NCBI RefSeq assembly: GCF_040529055.1
Contig: NZ_CP132342.1
Span: forward strand, 3,222,001-3,286,000
DNA length: 64,000 bases
Source of the DNA: Xanthomonas sontii
GTDB lineage: Bacteria; Pseudomonadota; Gammaproteobacteria; Xanthomonadales; Xanthomonadaceae
Reading direction: 5' to 3'
The notes under the pieces were generated by a model. The model did no database searches. It was not told the DNA's origin and saw only the letters and a program-made list of their open reading frames with translations. The position numbers and the translations under genes were made by a program. Below are positions 43,043-52,139 of this stretch, piece by piece. Each line of letters begins with the position of its first letter. Position 1 is the first letter of the stretch.

Positions 43043-45013
43043 ATGAGCGCCGAACTCGGCCAGTGCGCGCTGATCCTGGCCCTGCTGCTGGCATTGGTGC
43101 AGGCCGTATTGCCGCTGCTCGGCGCCTGGCGCGGCCAGCGCGCCTGGATGGCGGTGGCGCGGCCGGCCGCCTACGCCCAGGCCGGCTTCGCCTGGCTGGC
43201 CTTCGGCCTGCTCGGCTACGTGTTGCTGCAACTGGATTTCTCGGTGCGCTATGTCGCTGCCAACGCCAACCTGGCGCAACCCTGGTACTACCGGCTGGCC
43301 GCGGTGTGGGGCGCGCACGAAGGCTCGCTGCTGCTGTGGATCGCCATCCTCAACCTGTGGACGGTGGCGCTGGCGCGCAGCGGCCGGCATCTGCCCGAGG
43401 CCTTCGCCGCGCGCGTGCTCGGCGTGCTCGGGCTGATCTCCAGCGGCTTCCTGGCCTTCGTCCTGTTCACCTCCAATCCGTTCGTGCGGCTCTCACCAAT
43501 GCCACGCGACGGCAGCGAACTCAACCCGGTGCTGCAGGACCCGGGCATGGTGCTGCATCCGCCGGTGCTGTACACCGGCTATGTCGGCTTCTCGGTGGCC
43601 TTCGCCTTCGCCATCGCCGCCCTGCTCGGCGGCGAGCAACAGCAGGCCTGGGTGCGCTGGGCGCGGCCGTGGACCAATGTCGCCTGGGGCTTCCTCAGCG
43701 CCGGCATCGTCGCCGGCAGCTGGTGGGCCTATGCCGAGTTGGGCTGGGGCGGCTGGTGGTTCTGGGATCCGGTGGAGAACGCCAGCTTCATGCCGTGGCT
43801 GGTCGGCGCGGCGCTGATCCACACCCAGGCGGTCACCGAGAAGCGCGGCGCGCTCGGCGCCTGGACCCTGCTGCTGTCGATCCTGGCGTTCTCGCTGTCG
43901 TTGCTGGGCACCTTCCTGGTGCGCTCGGGCGTGCTGACCTCGGTGCATGCCTTCGCCGCCGACCCGCGTCGCGGCCTGTACATCCTCGGCTTCCTGGTAC
44001 TGGTGGTCGGCGGCTCGCTGCTGCTGTACGCACTGCGCGCGCCGCGTCTGGCCGCGGGCAAGCCGTTCGCCGCGCTGTCGCGGGAGACCGCGATCCTGGT
44101 CGGCAACCTGATGCTCAGCGTGGCCGCGGCGATGGTGCTGCTGGGCACGCTGTTCCCGCTGCTCGGCGATGCGCTGCGGCTGGGCAAGATTTCGGTGGGG
44201 CCGCCCTACTTCGGCCTGCTGTTCCCGCTGCTGATGTTGCCGGTGGTCTTGCTGTTGCCGTTCGGCCCCTACCTGCGCTGGGGACGCACCGAACCCGGCG
44301 CACTGCGCGCGGTCGCCGCCCGCGCCGGGCTGGCCGCGCTCGGCTGCGCGCTGCTGGCTTGGCTGTTGAGCGCGGGCACGCTGCGTGCGGTGGCCGGCGT
44401 CGCCGCCGCGGCCTGGGTCGGCGTCGGCACCGCGTTGTATGCACTCACCCGCTGGCGCAGCGCGCCGCGTGGCCGCCGCTTCCCCGCCGAACTGGCCGGC
44501 ATGCTGCTGGCGCATGCCGGGGTTGCGGTGTTCGTGGCCGGCGTGCTGCTGTCGGAAAGCCTGTCGGTGGAACGCGATGTGCGCCTGGATCCCGGCCAGA
44601 GCGCGCAGATCGGCGCGCACAGCTTTCGATTCGATGGCGTGCAGTTGATCGATGGCCCCAACTGGAAGGCCGAGCAAGGCACGGTGAGCGTGCTGCGCGA
44701 CGGCGCCGTGGTGGCGGTGTTGCATCCGCAGAAGCGCCTGTACAGCAGCGAGCGGATCCAGACCGAGGCGGCGATCGACGCCGGCGTGCTGCGCGACCTG
44801 TACGTCGCCCTGGGCGAACCGGTGGACGACCAGCACATCGAGTACGGCTGGACCCTGCGCCTGTACGACAAGCCGTTCATCCGCTGGATCTGGGCCGGCG
44901 GCCTGCTGATGATGCTCGGCGGCTTCGTCAGCGCCGGCGCGCGCCGCTTGCGTGCGCAGCCGGCTGCGACAAGCGCTACCGCGCCGGCCGCGCTCGCCGG
45001 AGCCGCGCCATGA
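43043..45013 (+). CDS. ccmF: cytochrome c heme lyase subunit CcmF
   Basis: This 656-residue membrane protein has about 14 TM segments, a WWD motif in GWGGWWFWDPVENASFMPW and conserved His residues (MVLHPPVLYTGY, LIHTQAV). It is the main subunit of the heme ligation complex that attaches heme to apocytochromes in the periplasm. The length is normal for CcmF. The start at 43043 is the first Met before TM1, 37 nt after ccmE. Confidence 0.94.
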   Translation: MSAELGQCALILALLLALVQAVLPLLGAWRGQRAWMAVARPAAYAQAGFAWLAFGLLGYVLLQLDFSVRYVAANANLAQPWYYRLAAVWGAHEGSLLLWIAILNLWTVALARSGRHLPEAFAARVLGVLGLISSGFLAFVLFTSNPFVRLSPMPRDGSELNPVLQDPGMVLHPPVLYTGYVGFSVAFAFAIAALLGGEQQQAWVRWARPWTNVAWGFLSAGIVAGSWWAYAELGWGGWWFWDPVENASFMPWLVGAALIHTQAVTEKRGALGAWTLLLSILAFSLSLLGTFLVRSGVLTSVHAFAADPRRGLYILGFLVLVVGGSLLLYALRAPRLAAGKPFAALSRETAILVGNLMLSVAAAMVLLGTLFPLLGDALRLGKISVGPPYFGLLFPLLMLPVVLLLPFGPYLRWGRTEPGALRAVAARAGLAALGCALLAWLLSAGTLRAVAGVAAAAWVGVGTALYALTRWRSAPRGRRFPAELAGMLLAHAGVAVFVAGVLLSESLSVERDVRLDPGQSAQIGAHSFRFDGVQLIDGPNWKAEQGTVSVLRDGAVVAVLHPQKRLYSSERIQTEAAIDAGVLRDLYVALGEPVDDQHIEYGWTLRLYDKPFIRWIWAGGLLMMLGGFVSAGARRLRAQPAATSATAPAALAGAAP

Positions 45014-45552
45014 GCCGGCTGCTGCCGCTGGCCACGTTCGTGCTGCTGGCCGCGCTATTCGGATTCGGCCTGTGGTGGAGCCGCAGCCACGACCTGCGCG
45101 AGGTCCCTTCGCCGCTGCTGGGCAAGCCGGTGCCGGCATTCGCGTTGCCGCGCCTGGACCGCCCGGACCTGCGCAGCGGCAGCCAGGAACTGCGCGGCCG
45201 CCCGTATCTGCTCAACGTGTTCGGCAGTTGGTGCATGGCCTGCAGCGAGGAGCATCCGCTGCTGATGGCGCAGGCCCGGCAACTCGGTGTGCTCCTGGTC
45301 GGCTACGCCTACCGCGACGATCCGCACGACACCGCCGCCTGGCTGGCGCAGCGCGGCAATCCGTATGCGCTGGTGCTGGTGGACGTCGATGGCCAGCAGG
45401 CGATCGACCTGGGTGTGTACGGCGCGCCTGAGACCTTCCTGATCGATGCCGATGGCGTGGTCCGCTACAAGCACGTCGGCGTACTGACGCCGCAGGTGCT
45501 GGCCGACGAACTGCGTCCGGCGATTGCCGCGCTCAAGGGAGCACGTCGATGA
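45010..45552 (+). CDS. ccmG: thiol:disulfide interchange protein CcmG/DsbE
   Basis: This 180-residue membrane-anchored thioredoxin-like protein has a TM anchor (about 5-22) and WCMAC active site (C75, C78), with GAPETFLID as the cis-Pro region. It reduces apocytochrome or CcmH thiols. The middle residues Met-Ala are unusual for the family, which mostly has Pro-Thr or Pro-Ser. It overlaps ccmF by 4 nt. Confidence 0.92.
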   Translation: MSRLLPLATFVLLAALFGFGLWWSRSHDLREVPSPLLGKPVPAFALPRLDRPDLRSGSQELRGRPYLLNVFGSWCMACSEEHPLLMAQARQLGVLLVGYAYRDDPHDTAAWLAQRGNPYALVLVDVDGQQAIDLGVYGAPETFLIDADGVVRYKHVGVLTPQVLADELRPAIAALKGARR

Positions 45553-46019
45553 GCGTGCTGGTCGCACGGACGCGCAGGCGCACGCCGTGGTGGCGGCTGT
45601 TGGTGCTGCTGTGGCTATTGGGCGGTGCAGTGCCGGCCTTCGCCCAGGCGGTGGACCCACTCCCCTTCAAGGACCGCGCGCAGGAGCAGCGCTTCCAGCA
45701 ACTGACCGCGCAGTTGCGCTGTCTGGTGTGCCAGAACGAGAACCTGGCCGATTCCGACGCGACGCTGGCGCGCGACCTGCGCCACCAGGTGTTCGCGCAA
45801 CTGCAGGCCGGGCGCAGCGATACGCAGATCAAGCAGTACATGGTCGATCGCTACTCGGCCTTCGTGCTGTACGACCCGCCGCTGGCGCCGGGCACCTGGC
45901 TGCTGTGGTTCGGGCCGGCGCTGTTGCTGCTGGGCGGTGCCGCGATGGTGCTGGCGACGCTGCGGCAACGCCGCCGCGCCCTTGGCGCCGTCACGACGGA
46001 AGCGGAGGACGCCTGGTGA
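45549..46019 (+). CDS. ccmH: cytochrome c-type biogenesis protein CcmH
   Basis: This 156-residue protein has a signal peptide, the redox motif LRCLVCQN (C58, C61) and a C-terminal TM segment. It accepts electrons from CcmG and keeps the CXXCH cysteines reduced. It overlaps ccmG by 4 nt and ccmI by 4 nt. Confidence 0.92.
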   Translation: MSVLVARTRRRTPWWRLLVLLWLLGGAVPAFAQAVDPLPFKDRAQEQRFQQLTAQLRCLVCQNENLADSDATLARDLRHQVFAQLQAGRSDTQIKQYMVDRYSAFVLYDPPLAPGTWLLWFGPALLLLGGAAMVLATLRQRRRALGAVTTEAEDAW

Positions 46020-46666
46020 CGCCCGGCTTTCTGCTCGCCGCCGCCGCGATGCTGGGCATTGCCCTGTTCGCGGTGTTGCGCCCGTTGCTCGTCCAGCGTT
46101 CCGGCGCAGGTCGGCAACGCGGCGTCGCGCTGCTGCTTGCGCTGCTGCTGCCGTTGCTGGGCGCCGGCCTGTACTGGCGCATCGGCACACCCGCTGCCCT
46201 GGCCGGCGTCCCGCTGCAACCGCTGCCGCCGCCCGCGCCGGACCAGACCGCGCAACTGCTGCAAGGCTGGCTGCAGCAGGCCTGGGATGCGCAACAGGCG
46301 CAGCACCCACACGAAGCGCAGCAGGCCTATGCGCAGGCGCTGCGGATCGCCCCGGACAACGTCGAGGCCCTGCTCGGCTGGGCCGAGACCGACATGGCGC
46401 AACGCACCGATCTCACGGTGGGCAGCGCCGCACGCGCCATGCTCGACCGGGTGCTGGCGCAGCAGCCGGACAACCAGCGGGCGCTGTGGATGCACGGCAT
46501 CGCCGCCTTCCAGCAGCAGCGCTATGCCGATGCGGCCGGCGACTGGCGCCACTTGTCGACCCTGCTGCCCGCCGCATCGCCACTGCGCGAGGCGGTGACG
46601 CAGAAGATCGCCGCCGCCGAAGCGATGGTCGCAAAAACAGGCGCAGCGGCCGCCACGCCACACTGA
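46016..46666 (+). CDS. ccmI: cytochrome c-type biogenesis protein CcmI (TPR)
   Basis: This 216-residue protein has two N-terminal TM segments and a periplasmic TPR domain (AYAQALRIAPDNVEALLGWAE, ALWMHGIAAFQQQRYADAAGDW). It presents apocytochromes to the ligation complex. The GTG start at 46016 overlaps the ccmH stop. It is shorter than the long E. coli fusion, as in Xanthomonas and Pseudomonas-type CcmI. Confidence 0.85.
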   Translation: MTPGFLLAAAAMLGIALFAVLRPLLVQRSGAGRQRGVALLLALLLPLLGAGLYWRIGTPAALAGVPLQPLPPPAPDQTAQLLQGWLQQAWDAQQAQHPHEAQQAYAQALRIAPDNVEALLGWAETDMAQRTDLTVGSAARAMLDRVLAQQPDNQRALWMHGIAAFQQQRYADAAGDWRHLSTLLPAASPLREAVTQKIAAAEAMVAKTGAAAATPH

Positions 46667-46703
46667 TGCGAGCACCAGATCGCACCTGCGCTCGGCGGTC
46701 CAC

Positions 46704-47063
46704 TCACAGCGCGGACGCGATCTTCTCCTTCAGCATGTCCGCATTGAACGGCTTGACGATGTAGCCGCTGACACCGGCTTCGCGGATCTCGATCACCTTG
46801 TCGCTGCGCCCCTCGGTGACCGTCATCAGGAACGGCGTGCCTTTCAGCTGTGCGTCGCTGCGAACCGCCCGCAGCAGCTCCAGACCGGTCATCGGCGCCA
46901 TGTTCCAGTCGGAAATGACCAGGCCGATCTTCTCCGCCCGCATCGCGGCCAGCGCCGCCTCGCCGTCGGCGGCTTCGACAACGTCGTCATAGCCGAGCTG
47001 GCCCAACAGCATGCGGATGACGCGCCGCATCGTGCGGTAGTCGTCGACGACCAGAATCTTCAT
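46704..47063 (-). CDS. CheY-like single-domain response regulator
   Basis: This 119-residue receiver domain has the acidic pair D7/D8, the phospho-acceptor D52 (SDWNM), T81 and K104 (YIVKPF), all expected for CheY. There is no output domain, so it acts by protein interaction. The gene is alone on the minus strand, between ccmI and the iron operon, without a nearby histidine kinase. Its partner kinase or motor is elsewhere. Confidence 0.9.
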   Translation of the reverse strand: MKILVVDDYRTMRRVIRMLLGQLGYDDVVEAADGEAALAAMRAEKIGLVISDWNMAPMTGLELLRAVRSDAQLKGTPFLMTVTEGRSDKVIEIREAGVSGYIVKPFNADMLKEKIASAL

Positions 47064-47198
47064 GACGTCCCCAGGCAGTCCGATGGCAGGACCGATGGTG
47101 CAGGAGTCCTGCCCCCGATGCCACCGACCAAGCCGGGCATACCGGGCTCGCCCTGCAGACGCCGCAGTGCCGATCCACCTGCACATTGCGCCGAAAAT

Positions 47199-47217
47199 AG
47201 GAATGCGTATCATTAAC
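47199..47217 (+). promoter_or_regulatory. Fur-like box
   Basis: A 19-nt site matches 12 of 19 positions of the Fur consensus (GATAATGATAATCATTATC), including the ATCATTA block. It lies 76 nt before the DUF3649 ATG and would explain iron repression of the PepSY operon. The match is moderate. Confidence 0.5.
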
Positions 47218-47292
47218 TAACCGGTAGCTCTCGCTGCCATTCCGCTCCGCCTAGCCCTGTCGCCAAGCCGGTGCCTCTCCCGACGGGCCCCC

Positions 47293-47631
47293 ATGCATCC
47301 AGTTCCGCCAGCGCCGCCGCGCCTCTCCACGCCGCCCACCGCCGCCTCGCGCGGGCTGCCGCCCTGGCTGGGCGTGCTGGCGCGGACCCTGGCCGCGATC
47401 GTCGGCGGCTATGCGCTGGCCGCGGCCACCTCCGTGCTGCTGCCGATGCTGTGGCCATCGGCGCGCGCGCAGGCGGTGTTGAGCGGCATGATGCTGGGCA
47501 TCCTGGTCTGCGCCTGCACCGCGCTGTGGGCGTTCGCCGCCCGTAGTGCCGGGCGCGCCTGGCTGGGCATCGCGGCATTGCTGGCACCTATGGCGCTGAC
47601 CATCGCCTGGCTGCAGCAGCACGCGCCATGA
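47293..47631 (+). CDS. DUF3649 membrane protein
   Basis: This 112-residue protein has three predicted TM segments after a Pro-rich N-terminus, with the typical RTLAAIVGGYALAA block of DUF3649. It is first in a three-gene operon with the PepSY reductase and a DUF3325 protein, a set that often accompanies TonB-dependent siderophore receptors. Its role is likely auxiliary to iron release. It overlaps the next gene by 4 nt. Confidence 0.83.
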   Translation: MHPVPPAPPRLSTPPTAASRGLPPWLGVLARTLAAIVGGYALAAATSVLLPMLWPSARAQAVLSGMMLGILVCACTALWAFAARSAGRAWLGIAALLAPMALTIAWLQQHAP

Positions 47632-49244
47632 AGCAGGGATTCCGCCAATCGATGGCCTGGCTGCACACCTGGAGCGGCCTGCTGGTGTCGTGGGTGCTGC
47701 TGCTGATCTTCATGGCCGGCACCGCCAGCTATTTCCGCAACGAGATCAGCCAGTGGATGCGTCCGGAACTGCCGCGTACGCAGCCGAGCACCGACGTGGT
47801 GGCCGCACGCGCGGTGGCGCTGCTGCAGCGCGAGGCGCCACGGTCGCCGCAGTGGTTCGTGTCGCTGGCCAACCCGCGCGCGCCGTTCACCGACCTGTTC
47901 TGGCGCAATCCGCCGCCGACCGACGGCACCCGCCCGAGTCGCAAGGAACTGTTCGGCAGCGCCCTGCTCGACCCGGTCAGCGGCGAGGCCAGCCAGACCC
48001 GCGAGACCCGCGGCGGCGACTTCTTCTACCGCCTGCACTTCGACCTGCACTACATGCCGGCGCTGTGGGCGCGCTACATCGTCGGCTTCTGCGCGATGTT
48101 CATGCTGGTGGCGATCATCAGCGGCGTGATCACCCACAAGAAGATCTTCAAGGACTTCTTCACCTTCCGCCCGGCCAAGGGCCAGCGCTCGTGGCTGGAC
48201 TTCCATAACGCCAGCGCGGTGCTCGCCCTGCCCTACCACGCGATGATCACCTACACCGGGCTGGTCACGCTGATGCTGATGTACCTGCCCTGGGGCATCC
48301 AGACCGCCTATCCGGACGCCGAGCAGGCGTTCTACGCCGAGGCCTTCCAGGAGCCGCAGAACCTGCGCGAAGCCAGCGGCACGCCCGGCCACATGCTGCC
48401 GATCGCGCAACTGCTGGACGTGGCGCGCCGCGAATGGGGCGCGCAGGCGCCGATCGCCGGCTTCACTGTCTACAACGCCGGCGACGCTGCCGCCGCCATC
48501 CAGATCCGCCAGGGCGACGGCCAGCGCCTGGGCTACACCACGCCCTCGCTGCTGCTGGACGCGGCCAGCGGGCAGATCCTGGGCCGCAGCGGCGAACTCG
48601 GCGCCGCCGCGGAAACCCGCAGCACCCTGTACGGCCTGCACCTGGCGCACTTCGCCGGTCCCTGGCTGCGCTGGCTGTTCTTCGGCTGCGGCCTGCTCGG
48701 CTGCCTGATGGTGGCCAGCGGCGCGATCCTGTGGGCGGTCAAGGAGCGGCCCAAGCACGCCAAGGCCGGGCGCATCGGTCTGGGCCTGCGCCTGGTCGAC
48801 GCGCTCAACATCGGCACCGTGGCCGGGCTGCCGATCGCCTTCGCCGCCTATTTCTGGGGCAACCGGCTGCTGCCGCTGCACCTGGAATCGCGCCCGGAAA
48901 GCGAAGCGGCGGTGTTCTTCCTGGCCTGGGCCGCGGCCCTGGTCGCCGCGCAGGTGTGGCCGAAGCGCGCGATGTGGGCCTGGCAATTGTATGTGGGCGC
49001 GGCACTGTTCGGATTGCTGCCGCTGCTCAACGCCGTCACCACCGATGCGCACCTGGGCGTGAGCCTGCTGGCCGGAGACTGGGCGCTGGCCGGATTCGAC
49101 CTGGTCTGCCTGTTCCTCGGTATCGCGCTGGCGCTGGCCGCGCGGCGCATGCAGCGCTGGCAACCGCCGCTGTCGGCGGCCGAACGCCGCGCCCGCGACC
49201 GCGGCGGATCCGGCAAGCCGGTCCTGGTCACGGAGGGCGCATGA
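47628..49244 (+). CDS. PepSY-associated membrane protein (FsrB/PiuB-like iron reductase)
   Basis: This 538-residue protein has a PepSY_TM N-terminus (MAWLHTWSGLLVSWVLLLIF), a periplasmic insertion, and further TM segments with His residues suited to heme (IVGFCAMFMLVAIISGVITHKK, FHNASAVLALPYHAMI). Such proteins act as inner-membrane siderophore reductases for iron release. It is the core of the DUF3649/PepSY/DUF3325 operon behind a Fur-like box. No TonB receptor is next to it here. Confidence 0.85.
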   Translation: MKQGFRQSMAWLHTWSGLLVSWVLLLIFMAGTASYFRNEISQWMRPELPRTQPSTDVVAARAVALLQREAPRSPQWFVSLANPRAPFTDLFWRNPPPTDGTRPSRKELFGSALLDPVSGEASQTRETRGGDFFYRLHFDLHYMPALWARYIVGFCAMFMLVAIISGVITHKKIFKDFFTFRPAKGQRSWLDFHNASAVLALPYHAMITYTGLVTLMLMYLPWGIQTAYPDAEQAFYAEAFQEPQNLREASGTPGHMLPIAQLLDVARREWGAQAPIAGFTVYNAGDAAAAIQIRQGDGQRLGYTTPSLLLDAASGQILGRSGELGAAAETRSTLYGLHLAHFAGPWLRWLFFGCGLLGCLMVASGAILWAVKERPKHAKAGRIGLGLRLVDALNIGTVAGLPIAFAAYFWGNRLLPLHLESRPESEAAVFFLAWAAALVAAQVWPKRAMWAWQLYVGAALFGLLPLLNAVTTDAHLGVSLLAGDWALAGFDLVCLFLGIALALAARRMQRWQPPLSAAERRARDRGGSGKPVLVTEGA

Positions 49245-49573
49245 CCGTCCTCGGCCTGTGCCTGGCCTTCTCCGGCTTCGTCGCGCTGTGCCTGGGCATG
49301 GAGAAGCACCAGCTCGACCTGTACGGCGCACGCCGCGCCGCCGCGCCGCGCCTGCGGCAACTGCAGGCCGCCGGCTGGCTGCTGTTGAGCGCGGCGTTCG
49401 CCTGCTGCGTGGCCGCGCGCGGCTGGGGCATCGGCCCGGTGCTGTGGGTGGGTTCGCTCAGCGCCAGCGCGGCGCTGCTGACCCTGGGCCTGCTGCCGTA
49501 CCGGCCGCGGCTGATCGTGCCGCTGGCGTTGCTGGCGCCGCCGCTGGGCGTCGGCGCCGCCCTGCTGGGTTGA
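49241..49573 (+). CDS. DUF3325 membrane protein
   Basis: This 110-residue protein has three predicted TM segments and the conserved LCLGMEKHQLDLYG N-terminal region of DUF3325. It is the last gene of the iron-linked operon and overlaps the PepSY gene by 4 nt. Its function is unknown; co-occurrence with PepSY reductases suggests a helper role. Confidence 0.85.
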   Translation: MTVLGLCLAFSGFVALCLGMEKHQLDLYGARRAAAPRLRQLQAAGWLLLSAAFACCVAARGWGIGPVLWVGSLSASAALLTLGLLPYRPRLIVPLALLAPPLGVGAALLG

Positions 49574-49614
49574 CCTCGACCATGCACCGTCGGCGATGAT
49601 GCGCCGCAGGTCGC

Positions 49615-49956
49615 CTAGGCGACCGCCTTGCCCACGCGTCCATACTCGACCGGCACTTTCACGTAGCTCAGATCGAGTTCTTCCTCCGCCAAGGCCTGCA
49701 TCAGCCGCTGGCAGGCGGCCTCGTCCACCGACACGGTGACCGCGAGTGGCTGTTCGGCCAGCTCGAAAAAGTGCGTGGCGTGCAGGTGGCCGCCGTGATC
49801 GAAGCCTTCGAGCCCGCCGATCACCGTGCCGCCGCAGGCGCCATGCGCCTTGGCGAACTGCAGCAACCATTCGCCGATCGGCGCATGTCGGTGCCGCCGC
49901 TCCTGTTCGGTGAAGAACGTCAGTTGATAGCCTTGCATCGTCCTCGCCTCGCTCAT
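49615..49956 (-). CDS. DUF190 protein
   Basis: This protein of 113 residues has the DUF190 sequence MQGYQLTFFTEQERRH, with GFDHGGHLHATHFFELAEQPLAVTVSV and LSYVKVPVEYGRV, a PII-like ferredoxin-type fold. A start at 49956 (MSEART) overlaps the crcB stop by 4 nt; a start at 49938 (MQGYQL) matches the usual family N-terminus. It is the last gene of the fluoride operon. DUF190 genes commonly follow crcB; a sensing or regulatory role is inferred. Confidence 0.85.
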   Translation of the reverse strand: MSEARTMQGYQLTFFTEQERRHRHAPIGEWLLQFAKAHGACGGTVIGGLEGFDHGGHLHATHFFELAEQPLAVTVSVDEAACQRLMQALAEEELDLSYVKVPVEYGRVGKAVA

Positions 49957-50342
49957 GCGTTGCGGACCAGTGAGATGGTGAACATGCCCAGCAACGTCAT
50001 CAGCAGCGAGCCGCCCACATGCATCGCCAGCATTGCCGCCGACCAGCCCAGACGGCCATCGCGCAACAGCAATAACAGCTCGGCCGAGAACGTCGAGAAC
50101 GTCGACAACCCCCCAGCCAGCCCGGTGATCACGAACAGGCGCCACGCCGGCGACAGCGTCGGCATCGCCGCGAAGAAGGCGATGCCGGCCCCGACGATGT
50201 AGGCCGCGATCAGGTTGGACGCCAGCGTTCCCATCGGGATCTGCGGCACCACGCCGTTCATCGCCAGGCTCAAGGCGTAGCGCGCCAAGGCGCCGATCAT
50301 CGCGCCGATCCCGATCGCGACAATGGTCTGGAGCGTGTTCAT
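49953..50342 (-). CDS. crcB: fluoride channel CrcB/Fluc
   Basis: This 129-residue protein has four TM segments and the Fluc hallmarks GALARYALS (TM1 end), TLASNLIAAYIVG and the GLAGGLSTFSTF central motif. It forms a dual-topology fluoride channel in the inner membrane. It overlaps both neighbours by 4 nt and follows the CLC-F gene and a small protein in one operon controlled by a fluoride riboswitch. Confidence 0.93.
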   Translation of the reverse strand: MNTLQTIVAIGIGAMIGALARYALSLAMNGVVPQIPMGTLASNLIAAYIVGAGIAFFAAMPTLSPAWRLFVITGLAGGLSTFSTFSAELLLLLRDGRLGWSAAMLAMHVGGSLLMTLLGMFTISLVRNA

Positions 50343-50746
50343 GGAGCGGCACCCTGGGCGCGGAAGGCGGAGTGAGAGCCCCCATTGTGCGCAAGCGGCA
50401 GCTCGCAGAGGAAGAGCACGGCGTGGACCTTGCGCAACTCCTCGGCATGGTCGGCCACAAAATCGCGCAGGCGCTGCTCGGTGTCCAGCAGTTCCAGGCA
50501 ATGCGGATGGCGCATGCCGCTCAACTCCGGATGCCGCTGCGACAGACCAGCGCCGGGCAGATAGCCACGCTCGACCGGATGCAGCATGGCTTGGGCAATA
50601 CGGCTGCGGCGCGCCATCGCCAGCAGGTGATCGGCGAGCGCCGGCGCGGTCAGCCGATGCCAGAAGCGCGTGGGCCGCCCGGCCTTGGTGGAGAACGGAA
50701 AATACAGGCGCAAGGCCGCCATCTGCGCTGGAAGCGGCCGGTTCAC
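50339..50746 (-). CDS. small soluble protein of the fluoride operon (DUF190-like)
   Basis: This frame of 135 residues encodes a soluble protein with LRLYFPFSTKAGRPTRFWHRL and RHPHCLELLDTEQRLRDFVADHAEELR. The general shape resembles a second DUF190-like (PII-like) protein, though the match is weaker than for the other. A GTG start at 50746 overlaps the CLC-F stop (GTGA); an ATG at 50722 is also possible. Sitting between the antiporter and crcB, it is likely part of fluoride handling. Confidence 0.65.
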   Translation of the reverse strand: MNRPLPAQMAALRLYFPFSTKAGRPTRFWHRLTAPALADHLLAMARRSRIAQAMLHPVERGYLPGAGLSQRHPELSGMRHPHCLELLDTEQRLRDFVADHAEELRKVHAVLFLCELPLAHNGGSHSAFRAQGAAP

Positions 50747-52083
50747 GGCAACCGCTCCGCGTCGGCGTCCACCGCCGTGTCCTGCACAGGCAACGGCCGG
50801 CGCCGCAACTGCCCCAGGTCGGCGATCCGCAGCGCCTCCGGCATCGGACCTGCGGCGCGACGATGCTTGCCGTGCCCGACGCGTTGCGCGTGATAGATGC
50901 CGGTGTGCCCCGAAAACAGGAAGGCGGTGACGCAGCCGATCGCCGCCAGCGGTCCGATATCGGCGCCGAACAGTTCCATCGCCATCAACGTGGTGGCGAT
51001 CGGCGTGTTGGCCGCTCCCGCGAAGACCGCCACGAAGCCGATGCCGGCAAGCAAGGGGAACGGCAGGTGCAGCAGCGGCGCCAGCGCATTGCCCAGGGTC
51101 GCGCCGATGTAGAACAAGGGCGTCACTTCCCCACCCTTGAAGCCGCTGCCCAGCGAGGCCACGGTGAACGCGAACTTGCCCAGGAAATCCCACGGCGCCA
51201 TCGGCTGCCGAAAGGACCGCACGATGTCGGGAATGCCCAGTCCGACATAGTGGTAGGCATCCAGCGCCCACACTGCCGTGGCGATCACGATGCCACCAAG
51301 GGCCGGTCGCAGGGGCGCATACGCGACCGTGCGCTTGACCAGTCCACCGACGTGGTGCGTCGCGGTGGCGAACAGCATGCCGACCAGGCCGAACACGATG
51401 CCCGCGGCGACCACGGCCATCACGCTGGCGCCGCTTACCGGCACCACCTGGCCGATCGCATACGCGGTGTGCTGGACGCCCCAGGCGCGGCACACCTGGT
51501 CGGCGACGATCGCGGCGACGACGCAGGGGAACAGCGCGTCGTAGCGCATGCGGCCGATCGCCAGCACTTCCAGGCCGAACACCGCGCCCGCCAGCGGCGT
51601 GCCGAACACCGAGGCGAAACCGGCGCTGATGCCGGCCATCAACAGCATGCGCCGGTCCGGACGCTGCAGACGCAGCACATGCGTGAGCTGGTCTGCCAAG
51701 GCCCCGCCCATCTGCACCGCGGTCCCTTCGCGACCCACCGATGCGCCGAACAGGTGCGACACCACCGTCCCACCCAGTACCAGCGGCACCATCCGCAGCG
51801 GCACGACCTTCTTCGGATCGTGGATCTCGTCGATGATGAGGTTGTTGCCGCCATCGACCGCCTTGCCCAGCAGGTGGTAGACCAGGCCGACGCCGAATCC
51901 GGCGACGGGCAGCAACCAGATCGCCCAGCGATGCGCTTCGCGCCAGGCCGTGGCGCCGTCGAGGGAAAACAGGAACAACGCCGACGCGCTGCCTGCCAGC
52001 GTGCCGACGATCAGGGCAATAACCAACCATTTGCCCAGGTAGGGCAGCAATTCGAACTGTTCCAGGCGTTGCAACTTGGGCAT
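50743..52083 (-). CDS. CLC-F type fluoride/proton antiporter
   Basis: This 446-residue CLC protein has the gating-glutamate motif GREGTAVQMGG (E119) and, in place of the chloride-type GSGIP, GGNNLIIDEIH (N80-N81), the signature of the fluoride-selective CLC-F branch. Other CLC features are AGISAGFASVFGTPLAGAVFGLE and GSGFKGGEVTPLFYIGA. It expels fluoride from the cytoplasm in exchange for protons. The ATG at 52083 follows a GAGG site and the fluoride riboswitch. Confidence 0.88.
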   Translation of the reverse strand: MPKLQRLEQFELLPYLGKWLVIALIVGTLAGSASALFLFSLDGATAWREAHRWAIWLLPVAGFGVGLVYHLLGKAVDGGNNLIIDEIHDPKKVVPLRMVPLVLGGTVVSHLFGASVGREGTAVQMGGALADQLTHVLRLQRPDRRMLLMAGISAGFASVFGTPLAGAVFGLEVLAIGRMRYDALFPCVVAAIVADQVCRAWGVQHTAYAIGQVVPVSGASVMAVVAAGIVFGLVGMLFATATHHVGGLVKRTVAYAPLRPALGGIVIATAVWALDAYHYVGLGIPDIVRSFRQPMAPWDFLGKFAFTVASLGSGFKGGEVTPLFYIGATLGNALAPLLHLPFPLLAGIGFVAVFAGAANTPIATTLMAMELFGADIGPLAAIGCVTAFLFSGHTGIYHAQRVGHGKHRRAAGPMPEALRIADLGQLRRRPLPVQDTAVDADAERLP

Positions 52084-52139
52084 CGGTCCTCTCCTCAGCC
52101 ACGGATTGGGCCGACCGGAGCGAGGGATGCGGACGCGCG

